DNA from: Caulobacteraceae bacterium
Lineage (GTDB): Bacteria > Pseudomonadota > Alphaproteobacteria > Caulobacterales > Caulobacteraceae
Length of the DNA stretch: 36,382 nucleotides
Direction: 5' to 3'
Assembly: GCA_025352165.1 (NCBI GenBank)
Contig: JANXTX010000145.1
Location: 1-36,382, forward strand
Shown: positions 29,563-36,382 of the stretch, piece after piece
Position numbering within the stretch: the stretch's first letter is position 1
Layout: every line of letters begins with the position of its first letter
Made by a program: the position numbers and the translations under genes
Notes under the pieces: model-generated
Databases searched by the model: none
Seen by the model: the letters and a program-made list of their open reading frames with translations, nothing else
What the model was told of the DNA's origin: nothing

Positions 29563-30087
29563 ATGACGAAGATTCAAATGACTGGGGCGGCCTTGGCCGT
29601 GCTGATGGCGGCGTCGCTCAGCGCCTGCAAGAGCGGCGAAGCGGCAAAGCCTGTCGATACAGCCAAAATCGCCGACGCGATCAAGGCTGACGAGGCGCAA
29701 CTGCTAAGGGACTTCAACGGGCGCGACGCGGCCAAGGTCGCCAGCCACGATGCGCCGGATGTTGTGCAGATGGTCCACGGTGTCGCAAATCTGGTCGGCC
29801 CCGCCGCCGACGAAGCGAGCGACAAGCAGAGCTTCATAGACGATCCAAGCCAGAATTTTGCGGTCTCCAACGAGAATGTAGATGTTCCCGCTTCGGGCGA
29901 CATGGCTGTGTATCGTTCGAACTACGTCTACAAGTTCGCCGACCCAAAGACGAAGAAGCCCGTCACGGAAGTCGGCAACTATATCGCCGGCTACAAGCTG
30001 CAGTCCGACGGAGCGTGGAAAATCACCTGGTCGGTCCTCTCCGATACGCCCCCGACCCCGGTCCCGGCCGAACCAGCCAAAAGCTGA
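29563..30087 (+). CDS. NTF2-like lipoprotein
   Basis: A 174-aa periplasmic lipoprotein. The signal peptide (AALAVLMAASLSAC) ends in the lipobox LSAC with the modified cysteine near residue 22. The rest resembles a SnoaL/DUF4440-type NTF2-like fold: a helix AIKADEAQLLRDFNGRDAAKVASHDAPDV, then strands NVDVPASGDMAVYRSNYVYKF and GAWKITWSVLSD. Substrate and role are not evident. The ribosome site AAGGGAGGG ends 9 nt before the ATG. It is convergent with the flavin monooxygenase and separated from ccmB by the palindromic element. Confidence 0.85.
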   Translation: MTKIQMTGAALAVLMAASLSACKSGEAAKPVDTAKIADAIKADEAQLLRDFNGRDAAKVASHDAPDVVQMVHGVANLVGPAADEASDKQSFIDDPSQNFAVSNENVDVPASGDMAVYRSNYVYKFADPKTKKPVTEVGNYIAGYKLQSDGAWKITWSVLSDTPPTPVPAEPAKS

Positions 30088-30111
30088 AACGGCGACTCCT
30101 CCAGCGCCCGG

Positions 30112-31968
30112 TCAGTCGCCGAACACATAGGGCTCGAGGGTCGACTGGGCCTCGATGCGGTATTTGTGCCAGCGGCCGCCGCCATAATAGGCGAGGCTGC
30201 CGGGCTCGGCGCCGCCCTCACCGTTGTAATAGGAGAGGCAGTCACGCAACGGCGCCGTGGCGATGTCCGACAGGCGGCAGTGTTTCGCATAGGCGATCTC
30301 CGCCTCGGCATGGATATCCACCGTGAGGGCCCCACGCTCGCGCATCGTCTGCAGCATCCAGACCACGTAGTCGCCATGAGCGTCGATAGCGTCGGTGAAA
30401 TTGAAACTGCCGCCGCCGCCCTGGGGGCCAGTGACGATCAGGAGGTTGGGGAATCCCTGGCTGTGCAGGCCGAGGAAGGTGCGGGTGCCGTCTGCCTCCC
30501 ATTTCTGCTTTAGTGTCCGGCCATCGCGCCCGGTGATCATGTTGAAGGTGGACGTCGCCATCCACTGGAACCCGGTGGCGTAGATAAGCACGTCGAGCGG
30601 GTACTCGACCCCGTCGTGCACCACGCCGCGCTCATTGATCTCTTTCACACCCATCGGCGCGGTGTCGACCAGATGCACGTGCGGCAGGTTGAAAGCGGGC
30701 AGAAACTCGTCGTGGAACGTCGGGCGCTTACAGCCATAGGGATAGAACGGCTTCAGCGCCTGCGCCGTCTTGGGATCCTTGACGATGGCGTCTACCCGGG
30801 CGCGGATCTGCTCCATGATGCGGAAATTGGTCTCAAGCTGCTTGGCGACCAGCTCCTCGACGGTCAGCTCTCGCTCATACTGCTTGCGCTCCTTGAAGTC
30901 CGGAACCTTGCCGGCGAGATAGTCGTCGTTGGCCTTCATCGCCGTGCGGCCGCCGGAGATTCGGCCGAAGCGGGCACGGCGGGCGCGCGCCCACCCGGGC
31001 TCGTTGGCCCAGGTCTCCCGCTCATCGTCAGTGGTGGCGCGCTGGTCGCGGACATCGATGGTAGAGGGCGTGCGCTGGAAGACGAAGAGCTCGCCGGCGA
31101 CCCTGGCGAGTTCCGGGATCGCCTGCACGGCGGTGGCGCCGGTGCCGATGATGCCGATGCGCTTGCCCTTGAGGTCGACGTTGTAGTTCCAGCGGGAGGT
31201 GTGAAACGCCTCGCCCTGAAATTTCTCCATACCGGCGATGCGCGCCAGCTTCGGCGTGGTGAGGATGCCGTTGGCGAGTATGACGATACGCGCGCGCATG
31301 GCGTCGCCGCGATCGGTCGTCACCGTCCAGCGCCCACTGGCTTCGTCCCAGGCGGTTTCTTCGACGGTCGTATGGAACAGGCAATGGTCGTAGAAGCCGA
31401 ACTGCGCCGCCATCTTCTGGCAGTATTCGAGGATTTCGAAGCCGGAGGCAAACTTCATCGCCGGCACGTAGCCGGTCTCCTCCAGAAGAGGCAGATAGCT
31501 GTAGGCCTCGACGTCGCAGGCGATACCCGGATAGCGATTCCAGTACCAGGTGCCGCCGACGTCGCCGCCTTTTTCACAGAAGCGCACATCGGTAAACCCG
31601 GCCTCGCGCAGTTTGTACCAAAGCAGCAGGCCACCGAAACCGGCGCCGACCACCAGGATCTCGCACTCGTCGGTCAGCGCCTCACGGGGAACCGGATCGG
31701 CCGAATAGACGTCGGTCAGGTACTTCGCGAAGTTGCCTTCCATTGCCATGTAGTCGGCGGCGCCACGGCGGGCTTCCTTAAAGGCTCGATAACGTGCCTG
31801 CTCCTCGGCATTGAAGGTCGCTCCAGGCGGCAACTCCGGCAGGGTCTTGAGCGCCTCGTCCTTAATGATCGAATAGCCCTTGCCGGCGATGCGATCGGTG
31901 GCCTTGGCGGCGCGCGTTGCGAAGAGCTTGTGGCCTGTCGCTGGGTCGTTACGGATCGACGCGGTCAT
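30112..31968 (-). CDS. Baeyer-Villiger-type flavin monooxygenase
   Basis: An FAD/NADPH enzyme inserting oxygen next to a ketone, 618 aa. A leading extension of about 100 residues is typical of the long BVMOs acting on cyclic or steroid ketones. FAD binding is GAGFGG (108-113) and NADPH binding is GTGATA (275-280). The BVMO fingerprint F250-x-G-x3-H-x3-W260 is present, ending WN instead of the usual WP. I start at ATG 31968, with AAGGA about 11 nt upstream; the frame runs on to 32223 without homologous character. The O-methyltransferase gene lies upstream on the same strand, 107 nt away, so a shared transcript is possible. The substrate is unknown. Confidence 0.92.
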   Translation of the reverse strand: MTASIRNDPATGHKLFATRAAKATDRIAGKGYSIIKDEALKTLPELPPGATFNAEEQARYRAFKEARRGAADYMAMEGNFAKYLTDVYSADPVPREALTDECEILVVGAGFGGLLLWYKLREAGFTDVRFCEKGGDVGGTWYWNRYPGIACDVEAYSYLPLLEETGYVPAMKFASGFEILEYCQKMAAQFGFYDHCLFHTTVEETAWDEASGRWTVTTDRGDAMRARIVILANGILTTPKLARIAGMEKFQGEAFHTSRWNYNVDLKGKRIGIIGTGATAVQAIPELARVAGELFVFQRTPSTIDVRDQRATTDDERETWANEPGWARARRARFGRISGGRTAMKANDDYLAGKVPDFKERKQYERELTVEELVAKQLETNFRIMEQIRARVDAIVKDPKTAQALKPFYPYGCKRPTFHDEFLPAFNLPHVHLVDTAPMGVKEINERGVVHDGVEYPLDVLIYATGFQWMATSTFNMITGRDGRTLKQKWEADGTRTFLGLHSQGFPNLLIVTGPQGGGGSFNFTDAIDAHGDYVVWMLQTMRERGALTVDIHAEAEIAYAKHCRLSDIATAPLRDCLSYYNGEGGAEPGSLAYYGGGRWHKYRIEAQSTLEPYVFGD

Positions 31969-32075
31969 GCTCTGTTTGTTCCTTGAGTGTGTTCTTCCCT
32001 GGTCGGTGAACCGTATCGATGCACCTAAGCAACCGGCAAGAAGAATCCTTTTATTGCGGCCTGGCGAACGTGGCC

Positions 32076-32735
32076 TCAGCGAATTCTGGCCAGCATCACT
32101 CCATCGCCGATCGTCGCCAACGCCATATCGACGCGCTCGTCGGCGTGAATCTTCTCGTTCAGCGCCTTCAGGGCGAGGGTGTCCGGATCGGTGACAGCGG
32201 GGTCGGCGACGGCCCCGCTCCACAACATGTTGTCGAACGCAATCAGGCCGCCCGGGCGCATCAGCTTGAGCGCACGCTCATAATAGTTGTCGTAGTTGGT
32301 CTTGTCGGCGTCGATGAAGGCGAGGTCGAACGGAGCTTCGTCGACGGCAATCATGGCGTCGAGCGAGACCAGACCCGGACCCAGGCGAAGGTCGATCATC
32401 CCCGCGACACCCGCCTCCCGCCAATAGTCGCTGGCCCGATCGGTGAAGTCCTTGCTGACGTCGAGGGCGACGATCTGGCCGCCAGGTGGCAATGCCAACG
32501 CCATGCTCAATGCACTGTAGCCCGTAAAGGTTCCGACCTCGAGGCAGCGCCGCGCGCCGGTCAGCCGAGCCAGCATGGCCAGAAAAGCGCCCTGTTCCGG
32601 CGCGATCTGCATGCCGGAAATCCTGCCCAGGGTCGCGGTTTCTTCACGGCATCGCATCTGTGCGGGGTGCTCACGAGCGCCAAGTCGCGACAGATAGTCC
32701 ATCAGGCCGTCGGTCGCCTGTACGAAACGTCCCAT
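32076..32735 (-). CDS. Class I O-methyltransferase, CCoAOMT-like
   Basis: A SAM-dependent, metal-dependent catechol-type O-methyltransferase of 219 aa. Motif I is EVGTFTGYSA (66-75). Metal and substrate residues lie in IDADK (141-145) and FDNMLWSG (167-174). Start ATG 32735 is chosen because GGGGAG lies 9 nt upstream; the frame extends to 32777. Related bacterial enzymes methylate catechols or caffeoyl-like substrates. It precedes the flavin monooxygenase on the same strand, suggesting possible joint work on an aromatic or ketone substrate (inference). Confidence 0.93.
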   Translation of the reverse strand: MGRFVQATDGLMDYLSRLGAREHPAQMRCREETATLGRISGMQIAPEQGAFLAMLARLTGARRCLEVGTFTGYSALSMALALPPGGQIVALDVSKDFTDRASDYWREAGVAGMIDLRLGPGLVSLDAMIAVDEAPFDLAFIDADKTNYDNYYERALKLMRPGGLIAFDNMLWSGAVADPAVTDPDTLALKALNEKIHADERVDMALATIGDGVMLARIR

Positions 32736-32807
32736 GAGCCTGATCTCCCCGCGCGTGGCCGCCGTTGCCGAATGCATACCGGCGCCGGCGGAATTGTGCG
32801 AGATGAT

Positions 32808-32948
32808 TCAGGTCGCCCTCGCTTCCAGGTGGGCCTTCATTGTCTCCAGCCCCGCGGCCGTGAGCGACCCCCGGGAATCGGCCGGCCCATGTGGCGGCAC
32901 ATCGGCGACCCACACGGCCCGACCCATCGTCGCGTGCCGGTGCATCAT
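32808..32948 (-). CDS. Possible 46-aa protein of unknown function
   Basis: A short ORF from ATG 32948 to TGA 32808, or 39 aa from ATG 32927. It encodes a fairly protein-like sequence (MGRAVWVADVPPHG, SLTAAGLETMKAHL) with a strong bias to G or C at third positions. No strong ribosome site is visible. It lies between rcnA and the methyltransferase gene, on the same strand, 72 nt upstream of the methyltransferase start. It might be a leader or a genuine small gene; I recognise no family. Confidence 0.35.
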   Translation of the reverse strand: MMHRHATMGRAVWVADVPPHGPADSRGSLTAAGLETMKAHLEARAT

Positions 32949-32987
32949 GCTCGGATCATCAATTCGTGATGCCGCGCGGACAACACC

Positions 32988-33767
32988 TCATTGCAGCGCT
33001 GACAAAGCCTGCGCCGCGAGGGCGAATGCCACGAGCGTGATCAATACCGCCGACGCATAGGGCGCGCGGCGGGCGACCATGCCGAAGGCATCTCCCCAAC
33101 GTGTCTCCGCGTGGCGCATGCCGAGGGCCGCGGCGACGCCGACGCTGACCATGGTCACCGCGAGACCTACTGAGAAGCAGAGGACCAGCGCCGCGCCCAG
33201 GGCGATCTGCTTGAGTTGCAGGCAGACCAGCAGCACGGTGATCGAGGCGGGGCAGGGGACCAGGCCGCCGGTGAGGCCGAAGGCCACGATCTGACCGGTG
33301 GTGACATGCCGACCGGTATTGCCGGCGAAGCGGCGGCGGATCTCTTCCGCGTGGGCGCGCTGGTGTGCGTCATCGTGATGATCATGGTCATGTTCGTGAT
33401 GATGGTCGTCGTGATGGGGTTGCTGTTCGCGCCAGGTGCGCCAGGCCATCCAGGCGGCGACGCCGAGGATGATGGCGGCCGAGCCTAGTTGGAAGTACGG
33501 CTCCGACCTAGCCAGATTGAGATTTCGCCCGAAATACAGGCCGCCCAGCGCGACCAACCAGACGACGGCGGTGTGCGAGACCGTCGCCGACAGCCCCAGC
33601 AGGGCCGCCTGCCAGGCGGTTCCACGGACTGCGACGATGAAGGCCGCCATCATGGTTTTCGAATGGCCGGGTTCCAGTCCGTGCAGCGCGCCCAGCAGGA
33701 TCGCGCTGGGAATGAACAGCCAGAGGTTGGCCGAGCCCTGCTGCAGAAGATGAGCGAGATCGGGCAT
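32988..33767 (-). CDS. rcnA: Nickel/cobalt efflux protein, NicO/RcnA family
   Basis: A six- to seven-helix membrane exporter of Ni or Co, 259 aa. The signature HGLEPGHSKT (29-38) sits in the first helices. A histidine/aspartate-rich cytoplasmic loop (118-139, eleven His) is typical of RcnA. The later GLVPCPASITVLL helix carries the Pro-Cys-Pro. It starts 4 nt after the stop of the methyltransferase gene, which itself follows the metal sensor by 13 nt, so the three form one operon. Metal is inferred from the family; other divalent cations are possible. Confidence 0.93.
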   Translation of the reverse strand: MPDLAHLLQQGSANLWLFIPSAILLGALHGLEPGHSKTMMAAFIVAVRGTAWQAALLGLSATVSHTAVVWLVALGGLYFGRNLNLARSEPYFQLGSAAIILGVAAWMAWRTWREQQPHHDDHHHEHDHDHHDDAHQRAHAEEIRRRFAGNTGRHVTTGQIVAFGLTGGLVPCPASITVLLVCLQLKQIALGAALVLCFSVGLAVTMVSVGVAAALGMRHAETRWGDAFGMVARRAPYASAVLITLVAFALAAQALSALQ

Positions 33768-33771
33768 CGGA

Positions 33772-34764
33772 TCAGACAGCGGTCTCGGGTGGGTTGACGG
33801 TCTTTTCCAGCAGTACGAACCAGGCGTTGTTGAACATCCCCTCGTCGATCAACCGAAAGCCGGCGCGGGCGGCCATCTCGCGCCACGCCGATTTTGACGT
33901 GAGAAACAGCGAGAGAAGATTGGCAACCGCGAACATCGCCCAGCCAGGAACCCAGACCGCCATCAGAAATCGGCCACCGGGCTTGAGCACGCGATGAACT
34001 TCGTCGAGGCCGCGCTGTTTGTCCCTGCCGAGATGGTCATAAACGTGGGTGCTGACCGCGCTGTCGAAGTCCCCGTCGTCGAACGGCAGCCGGATGAGGT
34101 CGGCGGTTTCGACTGTGACCCTGTCTGAGAGGCCGGTCAGGGCGAGATTGCGCTCGAGCAGAGCCCGTCCGCCATCGTCGATGTAGCCGGCATCGAACCG
34201 GTCGACGGCAACCACGTGGCCGTACTTCAGGATCCGGCTAAGCGCGATAGTGGTTCGTCCGGCGCCGCAGCCGGCATCGAGCACGACGTCACGGTCGCCT
34301 CGCAGCAAATCGACCATTGGCAGCACCACCTGATCGCGACGCCGGAACCCATTCATGATCAGGTTGCCGGTCAGCAGCACGACAGCGGAGGCCACAGCCG
34401 CCCAGCCGAGAGGCCACAGAGCCGGAGCGGTGAGTTGCAAGGCCAGCGCGCCTGCGCCGACGATCAGCGCGGCAATCGCCAGCCCGTTCATCCATCCGGG
34501 ACCCCAGCCGAAATCCACTCGCGTTCCATCGACCCGCGAATTCAGACGCCGGACGACGCGTCGCAAGCCCACGGTCCAGGCCGAGGCGAGGATGACGATC
34601 GCGCCGACGACGTGGAAGCCCGCGAACAATATCAGTGACGCCGAGACCACTTTCAGTTTCGGCAGGAAGACGAGAATACCGGCGCCGATGGCGATCCCCG
34701 CCACGCCCATGATCCAGAGGTGGCTGTGTGGCGATGCACGACGGGTAGCGGTGCGACTGGTCAT
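33772..34764 (-). CDS. Membrane-anchored class I methyltransferase in a metal-efflux operon
   Basis: A 330-aa protein. The N-terminal half has four hydrophobic segments (about 17-35, 41-62, 92-110 and 115-136) separated by a loop containing RVDFGWGPGWMNG. The C-terminal half is a SAM methyltransferase: motif I VVLDAGCGAGR (160-170), then AVDRFDAGYIDDGG, ADLIRLPFDDGDFD and the post-motif HRVLKPGGRFLMAVW. A hydrophobic stretch (WAMFAVANLLSLFLT) lies near the end. I know no firm name for this architecture. It is flanked by the metal sensor (13 nt upstream) and rcnA (4 nt downstream). Whether the substrate is a metal or metalloid, a lipid or a small thiol cannot be told. Confidence 0.85.
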   Translation of the reverse strand: MTSRTATRRASPHSHLWIMGVAGIAIGAGILVFLPKLKVVSASLILFAGFHVVGAIVILASAWTVGLRRVVRRLNSRVDGTRVDFGWGPGWMNGLAIAALIVGAGALALQLTAPALWPLGWAAVASAVVLLTGNLIMNGFRRRDQVVLPMVDLLRGDRDVVLDAGCGAGRTTIALSRILKYGHVVAVDRFDAGYIDDGGRALLERNLALTGLSDRVTVETADLIRLPFDDGDFDSAVSTHVYDHLGRDKQRGLDEVHRVLKPGGRFLMAVWVPGWAMFAVANLLSLFLTSKSAWREMAARAGFRLIDEGMFNNAWFVLLEKTVNPPETAV

Positions 34765-34777
34765 GTTCCCTGTTCCC

Positions 34778-35035
34778 TCAAAGATATCTGGTCAGCTGTT
34801 TGATCTCCTTGAGATCGGATCGCGTCGCCTCACCGCCCTCCAGACAGTGCTCGATGTGGTCGTGAATCAACTCGCGCTTGGCGGCGATGATCGCGGCCTC
34901 GACGGCGTGAAGCTGCTGAGCGAGGTCCACGCACGGCCGCCCCTGCTCGATCATGCCGATGATCGAGCGAAGGTGTCCCTCCGCCCGCTTCAGGCGGGCG
35001 GTGATCGCGGGATGAGAGGCGTGTTTGGCGGTCAT
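34778..35035 (-). CDS. Metal-sensing repressor, CsoR/RcnR/FrmR family
   Basis: An 85-aa all-helical DNA-binding repressor that releases DNA on binding its ligand. Likely ligands are Cys35, His60 and Cys64 with N-terminal His5 or His8. This C-H-C set matches CsoR and InrS rather than E. coli RcnR, which has His at the last position. FrmR-type formaldehyde sensors share Cys35 but differ at 64. Its place ahead of rcnA argues for Ni or Co; Cu(I) is possible. The ATG 35035 has AGGATAAG upstream. A G-tract dyad overlaps the upstream region, so it probably autoregulates the operon. Confidence 0.92.
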   Translation of the reverse strand: MTAKHASHPAITARLKRAEGHLRSIIGMIEQGRPCVDLAQQLHAVEAAIIAAKRELIHDHIEHCLEGGEATRSDLKEIKQLTRYL

Positions 35036-35042
35036 GAACGCT

Positions 35043-35068
35043 TATCCTATCCCCCTGGAGAGGTTATG
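35043..35068. promoter_or_regulatory. Candidate operator of the metal sensor
   Basis: TATCCTATCCCCCTGGAGAG then GTTATG is a C/G-tract with AT-rich flanks, the general layout of CsoR/RcnR-family operators. The dyad is imperfect. It lies 8-33 nt before the sensor's ATG, so occupancy would block the promoter or early transcription. Confidence 0.4.
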
Positions 35069-35207
35069 ATCCGCCGGGCGCGCCAGGGTGTCAACGCATT
35101 TCTGCGCGCCAACGGCGGCGACCTCGATTTCCGGCACAATCAGCACCGCATTCAGGCGACATTCATCAATAGTCCTCCAAACGACGGTTCTACGCTGGAG
35201 ATACGCA

Positions 35208-35660
35208 ATGACCCTTTCCGCACCGCGCCTCGCCGTTCTTGCCGGCATCGCGCTGCCGCTCGCGATCGCGGGAGCCAGCTTCGCCCAAGGCCAGTTCAGC
35301 GGACCGCCGCCAGGACCTCCTGGCTCCAACGGCGCGCCGCCCAACCGTCCACCGATGTCGCAGGCTGAGTACATGCGCCAGACCCTGGGACTCTCGCCTG
35401 CGCAGGAACCGGCGTTGCAGACCTTTCTCGCCGCCGTCGCGGCCCCACCGGGCCTGCAGGCGCACATCCAGGCGCAGGACACGCAGATGAACGCGGTGCC
35501 CACGCCGCAGCGGCTGGACATGATGCTGTCGCGGATGGACGAAGCGCGCAGCCTGATGGTCACGCGCATTCAGGCGACCAAGCGCTTCTACTCCGAGCTC
35601 TCGCCGGCGCAGCAGCGCACCTTCGATAGCCTCGGCTCACAAGGCGGTCCGCCGCGCTGA
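35208..35660 (+). CDS. Spy/CpxP-like periplasmic protein
   Basis: A 150-aa exported protein. The Sec signal peptide (LAVLAGIALPLAIAGASFA-Q) is followed by a Pro/Gly-rich linker. A helical body carries two LSPAQ-type motifs (LGLSPAQEPALQTF and ELSPAQQRTFDSL) typical of LTxxQ Spy/CpxP proteins. These act as periplasmic holdases or stress sensors for envelope or metal stress. The start ATG 35208 has GGAG 7 nt upstream; the frame extends to 35088 without protein-like sequence. It is divergent from the metal-sensor operon and could be part of the same stress response (inference). Confidence 0.85.
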   Translation: MTLSAPRLAVLAGIALPLAIAGASFAQGQFSGPPPGPPGSNGAPPNRPPMSQAEYMRQTLGLSPAQEPALQTFLAAVAAPPGLQAHIQAQDTQMNAVPTPQRLDMMLSRMDEARSLMVTRIQATKRFYSELSPAQQRTFDSLGSQGGPPR

Positions 35661-35707
35661 AGCGCGCCCCCTCCCCCTGCGCGGCAAAACCGGCTAAGCG
35701 GGGGAGC

Positions 35708-36382
35708 ATGATTGCTGGCCTCGCCAATCCGCACAGGTTCATGGCGTTCTCGCGCTGGGCGGCCCCCATTCTGGGAGTCGTTGCGACGGCGCTGATCGTC
35801 GTCGGCCTATGGCTAGGCGCGCGGGCGCCGCCCGACTACCAGCAGGGCGAGACGGTGCGGATCATGTTCATCCACGTGCCTGCCGCCTGGACGGCGATGA
35901 TGGCCTATGGTTGCCTTGGTGTCGCGAGCTTCTTCTCGCTGATATTCAGCCACTCGCTTGCCGACGCGGCCGCCAAGGCCGCGGCGCCCTTGGGCGCGGG
36001 CTTCACGCTGATGGCCTTGGTGACCGGATCCCTGTGGGGGCGACCCATGTGGGGAACATGGTGGGTCTGGGACGCCCGACTGACATCGGTATTGGTCCTG
36101 TTTCTGCTGTTTGTCGGCTATATCGCCCTGCGCGCCAGCATCGACGACGAAACCAAGGCCGGACGAGCCGGGGCCATCCTCGCTCTGGTTGGCCTGATCA
36201 ATCTGCCGATCATCAAATTTTCCGTGGAGTGGTGGAACACCCTGCACCAGGGCGAATCGGTGATGCGGGCCGGCGGTTCGGCCCTGGCGCCGGTCTATCT
36301 GACGCCGCTGCTGCTGGTCGGGCTGGGCTATGTCGCCGCCTTCGGCGCCCTGTGGATGGCGCGTATCCGAGCCGAGATCTGG
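35708..36382 (+). CDS. ccmC: Haem exporter protein CcmC, 3'-truncated by the window end
   Basis: The membrane protein that places haem on CcmE. The frame is open for 225 codons from ATG 35708 to the window end. The tryptophan-rich haem motif GTWWVWDARLTS is present, with flanking periplasmic histidines (HVP near residue 60 and LHQGES) and several hydrophobic helices. The N-terminus (GLANPHRFMAFSRW) matches the usual CcmC start. A G-rich ribosome site (GGGGGAG) lies very close to the ATG. It is separated from ccmAB, which lies upstream on the same strand, by about 6.3 kb of unrelated genes. Confidence 0.95.
   Translation, partial: MIAGLANPHRFMAFSRWAAPILGVVATALIVVGLWLGARAPPDYQQGETVRIMFIHVPAAWTAMMAYGCLGVASFFSLIFSHSLADAAAKAAAPLGAGFTLMALVTGSLWGRPMWGTWWVWDARLTSVLVLFLLFVGYIALRASIDDETKAGRAGAILALVGLINLPIIKFSVEWWNTLHQGESVMRAGGSALAPVYLTPLLLVGLGYVAAFGALWMARIRAEIW

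Noticed and set aside
33355-33425. Simple-sequence repeat rich in GAT/CAT triplets
   Set aside because: It encodes the His/Asp-rich metal loop of RcnA, so the DNA repetitiveness follows from the protein.
35813-36247. 144-codon minus-strand ORF at the window end
   Set aside because: Shadow of ccmC, whose open frame and WWVWD motif are on the plus strand.

Overview
The window is GC-rich, densely packed chromosome from an alphaproteobacterium. FixL-type histidine kinase sequence, CIRCE-controlled groESL, AcnA next to ccmAB and several GC-rich small ORFs all fit, and Caulobacterales is my best guess (inference only; no marker gene settles it). I saw no CRISPR array, tRNA, rRNA or phage module. 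The mobile DNA consists of one IS1595-type transposase plus short palindromic or tandem intergenic repeats.

Layout. 1-229: tail of an unrecognised, less GC-rich ORF. 368-1330 (-): IS1595-family transposase. 1359-8434 (+): bacterial alpha-2-macroglobulin with a CSEQ thioester, overlapping pbpC by ATGA. 8447-10652 (-): groES, groEL and a 60-aa coiled-coil gene, headed by a CIRCE operator. 10724-11032: repeats. 11033-11510 (-): two coupled small unknown genes. 11650-14105 (-): a two-domain CaiB/BaiF CoA-transferase broken by a one-base frameshift at the domain junction. 14198-14608 (-): an NTF2/SnoaL-like protein, divergent from a secreted GH9 glycosidase (14680-16644, +). 16655-20232 (-): a membrane PAS histidine kinase followed 14 nt later by a cytochrome P450. 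20491-24366 (+): a 1291-aa repeat (beta-helix-like) protein. 24413-25021 (-): exported cytochrome P460-like c-type protein. 25179-27890 (-): acnA. 28079-29355 (+): ccmA-ccmB. 29368-29495: palindromic repeat.

The 29.5-35.7 kb stretch separates ccmAB from ccmC, which begins at 35708 and runs off the window. This block holds an NTF2-like lipoprotein (+), a Baeyer-Villiger-type flavin monooxygenase and an O-methyltransferase (-), a possible 46-aa gene, a tight metal-response operon (-) and a Spy/CpxP-like periplasmic protein (+). The metal operon runs CsoR/RcnR-type sensor, then membrane-anchored methyltransferase, then RcnA/NicO exporter.

How genes work together: the macroglobulin and PbpC form a known periplasmic defence/wall-repair pair. 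GroES and GroEL are a HrcA/CIRCE-controlled chaperonin. CcmA, CcmB and CcmC export and deliver haem for c-type cytochromes, of which the P460-like protein is a possible local client. The sensor-methyltransferase-exporter operon is the least standard arrangement here and the best candidate for something undescribed. The split ccm locus, the giant repeat protein without a visible export signal and the kinase-P450 pair come next.
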